From Adiantum capillus-veneris (Eukaryota > Streptophyta > Polypodiopsida > Polypodiales > Pteridaceae), in assembly GCA_014529385.2 (NCBI GenBank), contig CM043945.1:94356612-94420611 (forward strand): DNA of 64,000 nucleotides, given 5' to 3'. Below the pieces are notes generated by a model. That model did no database searches. It saw only the letters and a list, made by a program, of their open reading frames with translations, and was not told the origin of the DNA. How positions within the stretch are numbered: position 1 is the first letter of the stretch; each line of letters starts with the position of its first letter. The position numbers and the translations under genes are program-made. Of the stretch, positions 21,350 to 31,708 are shown piece after piece.

Positions 21350-23906
21350 CTGACACTGACACCACCTCTTAGACATCGCCCTCATCTCTCCAACTTCGGA
21401 TATACGACATCCGTTCTCCGAAACATACATAGTGTGTGTGCACACCCGGCACAAGTTTTTGACATCGGATTTTCTTTAACTCTCGGCATCAGCTTCGGTT
21501 TTTTATATTGAGCTCTTCGGTTTTTATCTTTTTCATCATCGTCCTCTCTGGCATCATACTTTCTATAGATTTTCTTCGGCATTGGCATACTTCAGGGTTT
21601 TGGACATCTTTGGAGTGTTGAATATTCAGCCATACACAGGTGCAGGTATGCATGTGTGGGCATCCCGACTAGTGGTCAGTACACACGACGGGTGGGAGGC
21701 TTGTTGCAAGCCATATGCAGGTGTTCTTTCCTAGTTATTTCAGCTCTTTATAGCTGAGAATTGAGGGCATTTATAGCCGTGTTTTGCATGTGGAAGCGGT
21801 CCATGTGCGGGTTTCGATTGACACTTAGATGCATACCCATGTACATCGGTGGTAGTGGAGACATTTGAGGAGGTTTTGCAGGTATTTTGTGGTGATATTT
21901 TCAGCTTTGCATTGCTGAAATTTTACAGATTTTTTTCAGCTATTTTATGGGTTATGTACGACACCCAAATGCGGCCCATGACATAGCTAGTTTTGTACAT
22001 ATGCGTATGCACATGCTTCATGCATTGTATGGGCATTTGTGTGCGTATTTTGTGCAATCAATCTCGTTTGACGATCAGATATAGTCACACTGACAGGTAC
22101 ATGTTTGTTGGTGCATGTGAGGGCAGCCCGTAGGCTTGCCATTGCACAACATATGGTTGCAAACACTTTACGACTATGTATGATCTCTATCGATACCCAG
22201 AGAGGACGGTAGCACATACTTTGTGTAGATTTATGCCATGTGTGGTCATGTGGATACAGCTATAGCTTTTGACATCTCGTGAGATGGCTTGTCTCCGGAT
22301 CTTTTATGGTTGAGATTTGGTTGTGATTTTTCTCACTTTGCAGGGGCTTGACTAAAGGGGGTAGATCCATAGGGCACAAGATGAGGGAGTCTCTCCATTG
22401 TGAACTGCAATGAATGCATGTAAATATTTGTCAATGTTGCGAGGATCATCTTTGATGAGGCATGGCTACGTATAATGTTTGGGCTACTTTTTCTTCTTAT
22501 GACTTAAAATAGTTGAATAGCGATGATCAGCCACAATATGGTGTGGGGGGTGCTTCTAATTCTCTACAGTATAGTAGTGCTAGGTGATGCTACATTAGTG
22601 ACGAATTGTGCTCTGCATAAGCTGCTGAGAAGATGAAAATTTTAGCAGGAGGACATCTTGAGTTTGGTAGCTATGGTGGAGGTGTTGGGGGGAGTAAAAG
22701 TGGAAAATCATGAGCGATCCCTTAGGGGTGCTAGATTCTTGGGAAGTAAACAACTCTACATTTTCCATACACCCCTATAAAGATAAGTGAAGTGGCTTGA
22801 TGTTAGGGGGTTGCTGCGATGAATGTCTATAGAATAGCTTGCACTAACATAATGTCAATACTCGAAAGTGACTCGGATGGGGCACGGAGACTTGTTGAGG
22901 GTGTTAGTGAACCTACAGAATAACACTATCTCTATCACATGCAAATTTATTTCTCTCAAACCTGACAATTTTTATATGTCCTATGTCACCGCACTCAATC
23001 ATCAACCTGTTTTGGCACTCAAATGGAATCCAAATGCTACAAAACTTTAGGATGACGTCAAGGACACTTAGGGGCACTAACCTATCAAGTTTGGTTGCAC
23101 TTCAAAGAGGTACCAAAATCACGATCCATCATTATCAAGGTCCTAGAAATCACAACATGACGTACTAGAAAGGTCTCCCTAGGATCTAGGAACACTCTCC
23201 TATGGTTGGAATGTCAATAAACAATCATTAACACACTCAAATTAGTATATTTAGCCTACTAATACATAGTCTAAAATCACAACAAAATTGACAATGAATG
23301 TACTTGAATGAAAGAGAACACAAGGAACACAATGCAAGTTTCAAAATCGAAATGTCATTACTAGAACACAAGGAACACAATGCAAGTTTCCACAGAGTAG
23401 TTAGTCATACGCTCAATACTCCAAACTTGATAATGATAAAAGGTTCCTTTCCCTCTTTACAAAATAGGCTTTATACCTAGGGCTCTCTTGGCCAATGGGC
23501 AACTCACAAGACTCCGACTCCCTTGAAGACTTTACAACTTAGCTTCTCAGAGCTTGCCCATCTATAATCACAGACTACAAATAACTACAAGGCTTTTTGG
23601 AAAATTAATGAAGATATATGGAAATTTTTAGGGCTCATGGAAGAAGGGGTCGACTCAAAGGGAGCTTGTCTAGCTTGGCCATCAACATTCTCCCCTTCCT
23701 AGTCTTTGCAACCCCTCGTGCAAACTATTTTTGTCCGCTTGTGAGTGGCTCTGCTTTGCTTTGGCAACCAGTGGACGAAGATGATGTAGCTTTCCTTAAT
23801 AGTCCAGTGCCCGCTTCTCAAGTGTATGAGTGAGCATCTTGAACTTTTTTGCTCTAGCTTCAACTTTCACCTTTGCTGCTTCCACTTTAGTGTCCTCTAA
23901 CTCTAC
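21350..23906. other. No gene recognised (2.6 kb)
   Basis: Anonymous sequence with only short open frames. A 28-bp word beginning AGAACACAAGGAACACAATG occurs twice, near 23315 and 23363. I see no LTR boundary or transposase motif. Confidence 0.4.
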
Positions 23907-25648
23907 TCATCTTAAGGTATTGAGGGCTTTTTGACATAGTAATTGAATTGTGATCAGTTCCAAATGTTCATCAATGTCAAAGGTGCTTACCAACTGCTTG
24001 CCTTCTTCTATAATTGCTTGAGAGCGGGGAGATGTCTTCCTTGTCTTTGTAGCTTGCAGTTCTCTAGAGGTATCAGATTTTTCTTTCTCTATTGCCACCT
24101 CCTTCTTGTCTTTTTTTCTTGCGTCAGAGGTCCGATGGAGCCTACTCCTTCTCTTCTTTGGCTTCAAACATGCCTAGTGCCTGATTTGTAGGTGGTGTTT
24201 TTAACACTTGTTCTATTATTTCCTTTGGTTTATCCATGGTCTGTTGCTCATTGTCAAATGTTGTTGGTGGGCCCAACTTCTTTTCATCTTATTCCTTTGT
24301 CCTTGCTCTGTCTTCAATTGGAATTTGATGCTCTTGGTTGTTGGTTTCTTGGTTTACTGCTTGGTCCTTTCTGTCATGCGTTGGAGGAGGGGTGGTTGGT
24401 TGATCTAAATTTAGTGGAATGTTTTCAGTATGGAGTCATGTTCCACACCACCCTCCCCTCTGATATTCTTCTCTTCCTTTTCTTTTTGTCCTCTTGTTGA
24501 GTTTTTTCTTCTTTGGCTTCTTCTTTATTTGTGTACTTTGAATCATCAGATGACTCTAGGTCATCGTTTTTCTATCTATTTGTGCCCTATTGCGTTTTTT
24601 GCTCTGCTTTCCGCTTGAGCTCCCTTTGGATACATTTTTGCATGCTGCCAGCAATATCCAAATTTTCCTTGCCACACTTCTTCTGTATTGTTTAATCTTT
24701 TCTAATGCTTCTGCCTTGCGTTGTTTCGACGGCTTCTTTTCATCATCCTCCCCTTCATCATCCACCTCAGATCCTAGATATTTCTTTTCTTTTGCTCGCT
24801 TTTTGCATATCACCTCCCTTTGTGCTTGAGCCTCTCTCATAGACCTTTGCATCTAAGAAATAGGTATGTTGTTTGTATGCACCACATATCTTCTTTTCAG
24901 GCATACTCGGAAGAGTTTGTATTCTTCTTCCTCCTCCTCATTTCTTTGCTATCATCTAAGGACTGGTCCTCAGAAGGTGTATCCCTATTCTTTCGCTTTA
25001 TTTCTCCACTAAGTTGTATATCAAATTTTGTCTCCTCACTGTCGGACTTCTTCTTTCTAGAGCCTTGTCCAGCCGCTTTCTTAGGTGGTGGCTCTGTTGA
25101 AGGTCCTTCCATTGGTCTCACTGCATGCTTTGATTTGTGGAGTAGTTTTAGTTGGGTTTTTGCCAGGGTTAGCTCATCAATTATACCTCTCCAAGATGTA
25201 TGTGCCAAGGTCACATCTGATCAACATTCTTTGTTTTGATAGTGTGATAGCCATCACCACTGCAATATGGAGATTTAGCTTAGTGTATTTGGGTGGCTTC
25301 TAGACTTTTAGGTGTTGGGCTATCCAACATAGTGGAAATTTTGTTTCGCAGTACACAAGGTCTTTGTATGTGAATTTATTTCCTTGTTGTTAAAAAAAGC
25401 CTTGTCGTTATCTACAGCTTTTGTTTTTAGAAGTAGGTTGTGATTTTCTTGTGGCAGATGTAGTGCACGATTGATGATATCGGCGTACATACTTACTTTC
25501 ACCTTTTCTCCATCTTTGTCCATTAGTGTGGCTTCCCTATTGTACTAAATTGTGGACATCAATTCGTGGGCTCTTTGGAATTTTGTGCCCCATGGTTGGA
25601 GCCAAAAGAAGGTGTCCATCTGAATCTTGGGCCTGCAATGACTTCTTA
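23907..25648 (-). pseudogene. Lys/Glu-rich 3' accessory ORF, downstream part (probably of element E)
   Basis: On the minus strand, from 25648 leftwards, a frame continues from the segment at 31499-31708 across element D. It then reads DKDGEKVKVSMYADIINRALHLP. That resembles the V-G-x-V-x-(F/S)--I---L-LP signature of the 'putative plant transposon protein' domain (recalled, not searched). Highly charged segments with many Lys and Glu follow at 25214-24897, 24852-24556 and 24167-23907, separated by stops. The hydrophobic plus-strand frames here are its antisense. Position and charge parallel the 3' ORF of element C. Placing it in element E is inference. Confidence 0.4.
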
Positions 25649-25801
25649 TGTCAGGACAACGGCAAGGCCAAACTAGACAAGGGCAAGGCCGGGCTAGGCA
25701 GTGTGGAAAGGGAGTCCAACTAGGGAAAAGGGCTAGGATCCATGCTATATAGTGGGTGGTTGGGAGGTGGACTCTTAGGTTTTAGTTCCCCTTGTCTAAC
25801 A
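25649..25801 (+). repeat. 5' LTR of element D (153 bp)
   Basis: TG at 25649 to CA at 25801. It contains TATATAG near 25745 as the only TATA-like word, and GGGCAAGGCC at 25681-25690. The primer site TGGTATCAAGAG follows at 25803, close to the tRNA-iMet complement TGGTATCAGAGC. Confidence 0.92.
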
Positions 25802-26610
25802 TTGGTATCAAGAGTAAGGTTACTATTTTTGGGAAGGCACAGTCGTGGAGGAGGGGAGCCACACAATTCTTGCATGTTTTTTTGCATGTCGGGGTCAAGG
25901 AGGCGTGGAACTCACCCCCTGTGAGGAAGACAACAAGGTCGACGGCGTGGGAAACCTCTCTTGTGAGGGGAAGTAGCCGACAGGCAACCTGCACAAAATT
26001 GCACCCTCTCGAGCTTGACAGCATCGTGTGGGTGCGAGGAGAAACTCCCATGTCTGTAGCAGGCTCCCTTGACCACCATATGAGGTGGGGTGAGCAAACA
26101 CTCCCCCCTCATGTTGTCTGTGGGCTGCGATAGCTGGTGAGAAGGTTATTTTTCACACCCGACGGGCGCCCAACCCAATTGGGTTAGTGGCCATTATTGT
26201 TTTCAACAACTAAGGGATGGTACTCACAGTGGGGTACCCCCCCTCTTGTGAAGCTTGGGGCGAAGCTAGGAAAATCTGCCAGAGCCAAGCAAGGGCAAGG
26301 CCAGGAAAAATAAAGGCAAGCTGCTATTTTTTGTTGTGTACCCTTCTTGTTTCATACCTTCCTTCAAGTCATTGGCAAGGTATCCAACATACACCAACCA
26401 AGTGCAGTACGGGTGCTTAAGGCACACACACCTACACTATTGCATTGTTTTCTTGAAAGCTGGAGCAAGATTATATCCTCAGCGGCAATTGGAGCATGAA
26501 CAAAATTAGCAAGGCTAATCACCGATATCAACGGGATAATTTATCGATATTTACCAGTTGCGGTACATCAGGTATTTTTCTTGCTATTCCTTGCACTGCA
26601 CTGTGTCACC
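25802..26610 (+). other. Leader of element D
   Basis: About 0.8 kb between primer site and the likely gag ATG at 26611. No conserved ORF was found; a few overlapping frames on both strands look random. One GGGCAAGGCC lies at 26293-26302. Confidence 0.6.
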
Positions 26611-27792
26611 ATGGATTCAGATATCAATATGACCTTTGATTTTGAGCAAAATACTCTTGATCATGCCCATGATGGCTTGCGGCCAGATGCTCCTACGGAG
26701 AATGCCCGTGATGCTATGGCAGATGACGACACCTATGAATTGCTCGACATTCAAGAATTTCGTGGACTTCAGACACCCATATCAGTCATGGAAGGAAATT
26801 TTAAGTCTTTCAATGAAAACGTCATTAAATTATCCACATTAGTGATCCAATTAATGCAACAGCAATCGAAGGGTCCTGCTGACACGCAGATGCATGAGCA
26901 CGTTGCTACACAGGGGCAAGGCCCTTCTAATCAAGGGCAAGGCCCAACTCCTAATACTTTGCACACTCTCATTGCAAAAGAGGTGGATGAGTTGTTGAAA
27001 AACACCAAACCACTGACTTTTAAGGGAGAAGACCGCGATCGCAATAAGGATGCAGTGAATATCTTTCTCAGCAAGTAGGATGGAATTCACGCCTTACGAC
27101 GTACTCCGGACACAGTCAGAGCACTGCAAACGAGCTTAACTTTGGAAGCCAAGGCCTACAAATTGTGGATGTCTCTCAAGAAGAAGAATATCATACCACA
27201 GAGTTGGGCAGCTTTTGAAGCTATGTTTCGCAAAGAATTTTTGCCTACAAATGACGCAGATCGGAATTGGACGGCTTGGAACACGTGTTCCATGCGCCAA
27301 TACCCATCATTACTTGAATATATATGTCACTAACGGGATGTTATCCTAAAATTGGAAGGCTTAGATAACTTTCAGCAAGTACGGGGATTTATACGCGGTC
27401 TGAAACTAAAGCTTAAGAAGCACGTCAAGACCCAAGACCCTAAAACACTTGAGGAAGCCATAGTGAAAGCACATATTCATGATGATCCAGATGAAAAGAA
27501 AGCACATAATACTCACGTGCCTGCTAATACACATGGTAATACACGCACATAGTATGGGCACAATAAAAGGAAATTTATAGTAGACAATTTAGAAGCATCT
27601 AAAAAACCCAAGGGGTCCAGAGGTCCTCTCTCTCCTGAGGACTTTGATAAAGCTAAGAAAGAGAAATTATGCTTTCAATGTGTAGGAAGCGGTCATGGAA
27701 AAAAATATTGTCCCAAGGGAAAATCTATTGCTCATGGCAAGGAGAAAGCAGTGTACATGGTGCAACTGCTGCCTCTGGAGTCTTCCTCATGA
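26611..27792 (+). pseudogene. Element D gag
   Basis: Starts MDSDINMTF. One frame is interrupted by TAG (27076), TAA (27331) and TAG (27550). It holds the gag core (WAAFEAMFRKEF, then VRGFIRGLK) and a CCHC knuckle CFQCVGSGHGKKYC at about 27671-27712. A GQGP-type repeat near 26914-26944 is encoded by two GGGCAAGGCC words. Confidence 0.85.
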
Positions 27793-29760
27793 TTCTCTAC
27801 AGTGGAAGTAACACACACCGAGGTGGTGCATGAATAATGTCTCACAGCTTCCATGTGGCAATAGACCTTTGAACCACATGGATTAGTACGTATGCACAGA
27901 TCTCTACAAGGGCACAAGGTGCGCATCTTGGTAGATGACGGTGCTACTCAAAATTTCATCAATTATGGATTGGTGAAAACACTGAAATTGCCTCAAACTC
28001 CGAGTACCCACCGCTACAAGGTAGCAATGATGAATGGACATGATACTGAAATCTGGGATACTCAAGTCCGAGCTATTCCGTTGGAAGTACAAGGTTACTC
28101 CACATCCTTGGATTTTCAGGTTATGAACATGGAGAGGGCAGACGTGTTCCTTGGTAGGGAATGGTTGCATAGCCTAGGACCATCACTGAAGTGTAGCTAT
28201 GAGCACAATATCTTGATGTTCAAATCCCATGGCGCACATGTGTTGTTGTTAGGAGAGAAGGATGTACCTTCTTCACCATTGATATGTACAGTTGAGCTTA
28301 TGCAACTCATTTCTAATAATGAAATAGATCAAGTTTTCTTGTGTTACTCATTGTCTCATTTTTTCTCTAACATTGAACATGTTGAACGTTCCTCAATGCC
28401 GCATGCTTCTCTCCCATCTCTTCCACCAATGGCTACTTCCAAACAAGAAAACGTTGCTAGTGAGTTAACAAAATTATTAAAGGAATTTCAAGATTTTTTT
28501 CTTAATGATTTGCCACCAGGATTACTGTCGACACGATCAGTGCAACATAGCATCGATGTGGTTGTAGGCTGTACACCTGTCAGTAAACTGCCCCTAATGT
28601 ATGAGTTACTCTGAAGCTGCTAAGGTGGAGTGTCAGCTTGCTGACTACCTTAGCAGAGGGTTTATACAACCCGGTTCTTCACCATGGGCTTCTCCTATCC
28701 TATTAGTGAAGGAAAAAGATGGCAGTATGTGCATGTGCGTAGACTACCGTGGCTTAAATGCGGTTACGGTTAAGAACAAGTACCCATTGCCACGAGTGGA
28801 TGAGTTGTTCGACAAACTCACTCATGCTTGTATTTTAAAAATAATAGACTTGCGGTCAGGTTATCACCAAGTGCGTATTCAACTTGCTGATATACCCAAA
28901 ACTACATTCTGAACAAGGTTTGGACACTACGAGTTCTTGGTAATTCCCTTTGGGTTAACCAATGCGCTCGCAACATTCATGAAACTAATGAATGTCTTGA
29001 AGCCGTACTTGGGCAAATTTCTCATCGTTTTTCTCGATGACATTCTAGTCTACAGTGCTTCTGAAGAAGAACACTTACAACATTTAAGGCAGGTGTTCGA
29101 ATTGTTACGCACAAATAAATTTTATGCCAAGGAATCTAAGTGTGATTTTTTGAAAGAGGAAATTCACTATCTAGGGCATGCTAATGGGCTATATATGGAT
29201 CAATCGAAAGTGGATTCAATTTGGCAATGGCCTTATCCTAAAATTCTGGAAGAGTTACTATTTTTTTTAGGATTTGCAGGTTTTTACCACAGGTTCGTTA
29301 AAAAATATGCTAATATTATTGTTCCCATGACGGGTCAACTGAAAGGCAAAGGCAAAGCCTTTCAGTGGGGACCCGCTCAACAGCACAGTTTCGATACGCT
29401 CAAGGATGCATTAGCTACATCTCCTATACTAGCTATTGTAGATCCTTTGAAAACATCCGTTTTGGAAACGGATGCCAGTGACTGGACTATTGGAGTAGTC
29501 ATGTTACAAGACGGAAGGCCAATTGCATTTGAAAGCAAGAAGCTTAATGCAGCTTAATAGAACTACTATGCTTATGAGCGCGAACTCTATGGAATAATGT
29601 CTGCCTTAAAAACATGGTGGCATTATTTGTATGGTGCCCAGTTTGAGATTGTGTTTGACCATGAAAGCATCAAACGAATTTGAAGGGTGGAAAATCCAGG
29701 TGTGCCGAGATTCTTCAGTGATATGACGCCAAGCTCCGGTATCGTAAGGGTCGATACAAT
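27793..29760 (+). pseudogene. Element D protease, RT and RNase H
   Basis: Protease ILVDDGATQNFI at about 27928; the catalytic D(S/T)G is DDG. The frame shifts near 28600. RT then reads [19 protein letters not shown], has a TGA at 28910, and carries FLDDILVYS near 29032. RNase H has ETDASDWTIG near 29467, a TAA at 29555, then ERELYGIMSALKTWWHYL and another frameshift before VVADALSR at 29761. The wording is typical of chromoviruses. Confidence 0.88.
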
Positions 29761-31345
29761 GTGGTGGCTGACGCTCTAAGTCGTATGTTGGCGATCAATT
29801 CTCTCTTGTTCACGGAACTTCGTAGTAAATTTTTGGATTCTCTCAAAGGTAAATATGAGCACGATGAAGCATATTCCAAAGTGTGGAGACATGTACAAAT
29901 GAGGGATCCTTTTCACTCCAATGATGGTAGTGTAACGTTAACCTCCACACCTAGTTCCCCTCTATCGAGTGATGAACTACAACGATGGAAGCATTTCACC
30001 ATCAACAATGGGTACCTACTCCATAAGGGGAGAGTTTGTGTACCGATGGACACAGAAATTCGGCGCCAAATTCTTTATGAATGTCATGATAGTCCAAGTA
30101 CAGGGCACTCGAGTATTAGAAAGACTTACGCTCTTGTACAACGATAGTTTTACTGGCCAAGTATATATGGATTTGTCCAAGCTTATGTCTTGCATTGCCA
30201 AAAATGTCAAGTTAACAAAGTAGAGTTCCTGAAAGCAGGGGGACTCTTATATCCTTTGGAGATTCACAATGGAAAGTGGAAAAGTATCTCTATGGACTTT
30301 ATTGTGGGTTTACCAACCACTGTACGAGGTCATGACTCGGTATGGGTGGTCGTAGACCGGTTTACTAAACTATGTAAGTTTATTCCAACCAAATCAACGA
30401 TTAAGACACCAGAACTAGCCAAGTTATTGGTGGACAATCTATACAAGTTGTATGGTTTTCCAAGTAACATTGTCAGTGACCGTGATCCCAAGTTTAACAG
30501 TCATTTTTGGAGGGCTTTGTTCAAACGATTGGGTACACAACTAAACCTCAGTACAACCAATCATCCAGAAATAGATGGATAGACTGAATGAGTTAACCAA
30601 GATCTAGAGAATATTCTAAGAGCATACGTCAACAAAAAAATAATTACCTATTCTCGAGTTTGTCTACAATAGTGCTAAGCATGTCACAACTGGATTTAGT
30701 CCTTTCAAGCTCATGTATGGGTTTCAACCTAGGTCACCTGTTATGGTGGGGTTGGCAACCAAAAAGCTCCAGCAGGTTAAGGATTTTCTCCAAGACCACA
30801 TGGATATGCTGAAACTCGCTCATTAGAACGTCCAACAAGCGCAGGATCGGTATAAGAAGTATGCTGATGAGAAACATCGGCAAGTTACCTTCGAGGAAGG
30901 GGAGAAAGTATTTTTACGTGTGCCACAACATTCAGAAAGTCTGAAAACTGGGCCAACACCTAAATTATCTCCCCAATATTGTGGGCCTTTCAAAATACTC
31001 AAGCGAGTAGGTGATCGTGCCTACAAATTATTGCTACCTACACATTCTCGTATTCATCCGGTATTTCATGTAAGTCGTTTACATAAGCAGTTACATGGGG
31101 ACGACAATGTCATTGACCAACAGATTTTGGTTGATTTTGTTGAACCTCCTACCTTACCGCATGAACCTAAATGTGTTCTTGACTATCATGAGTTATGTAC
31201 GTGTCATCATGTATGTTAACAAGCCTTAATTAAGTGAAAGGATCGACCTGAGGAAGGTGCCACTTGGGAAAACATTAGTGTTCTTAAGAAGAAGTTCCCC
31301 ACTTTTGTTTTCGAGGAAGAAAATTCTTCTTTAAGGGGGGAGTAA
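29761..31345 (+). pseudogene. Element D integrase and chromodomain
   Basis: HHCC finger (H of STGHSSIRKTY, C-x2-C in HCQKCQ), a core with SMDFIVGLP, SDRDPKF and TE, with stops around the third acid at 30580-30592. The C-terminal domain from 30920 (GPFKILKRVGDRAYKLLLP, HPVFHVSRL) leads into a chromodomain at about 31150-31320. That chromodomain is recognisable by VLDYHE, then ALIK, KDRPEEGATWE and FP-F, with a stop where Trp of IKW is expected. Chromodomains direct integration to marked chromatin in the family. Confidence 0.85.
31333..31345 (+). promoter_or_regulatory. Polypurine tract of element D
   Basis: AAGGGGGGAGTAA immediately before the 3' LTR start TGTCTGG at 31346. Confidence 0.8.
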
Positions 31346-31498
31346 TGTCTGGACAACGACAAGGCCAGACTAGACAAGGGCAAGGCCGGGCTAGGCAGTG
31401 TGGAAAGGGAGTCCAACTAGGGCAAAGGGCTAGGAGCCATGCTATATAGTGGGTGGTTGGGAGGTGGACTCCTAGGTTCTAGTTCCCCTTGTCTAACA
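31346..31498 (+). repeat. 3' LTR of element D (153 bp)
   Basis: Same length as the 5' LTR and matches it at about 146 of 153 positions by eye. It ends GTCTAACA and is followed by TCTTG. Confidence 0.92.
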
Positions 31499-31708
31499 TC
31501 TTGTTGTAGATGCAAACTCCAAAGCTCTTGTGAAAAAATTGTGGTCTTTACTTTTGTTTCCATCAGCTTCTTCAAACCTGTCGATAAAGATGTTTTTTGG
31601 TATTTGTGCGAGCTCCTTATCTGATACATGGGATTTCTCATTTGATGAAAAATCTACCACCTGATGAGGTGGTGCTTCCCACTGCTTTGTTGGTTGTCTA
31701 CGAGGCAT
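31499..31708 (-). pseudogene. 3' accessory ORF, upstream part, split by element D
   Basis: The open frame starts MPRRQPTKQ at 31708 and reaches the D insertion at 31499 in a frame that continues at 25648. It is rich in charged residues and has a serine-containing N-terminus. The region has no membrane segment or signal peptide. See the entry for 23907-25648. Confidence 0.4.

Larger units (their letters stand above)
25649..31498 (+). mobile_element. Element D: complete chromodomain Ty3/Gypsy element, 5.85 kb
   Basis: Two 153-bp LTRs flank a tRNA-iMet-type primer site, gag with a CCHC knuckle, protease, RT, RNase H, integrase, chromodomain and a polypurine tract. The flanking bases TCTTA (25644-25648) and TCTTG (31499-31503) fit a 5-bp target duplication with one change. 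Every coding block has stops or frameshifts. The LTRs differ at seven positions by eye, so the insertion is not recent. It interrupts a minus-strand accessory ORF. Confidence 0.92.

Noticed and set aside
21099-21365. Open frames rich in VCVC or RERE/SLSL
   Set aside because: They are translations of GT and GA microsatellites on either strand and carry no independent signal.
24192-24852. Hydrophobic plus-strand frames that look like membrane proteins
   Set aside because: They are antisense to the Lys/Glu-rich minus-strand ORF; AAG/GAA codons read backwards give Phe/Leu/Ser.
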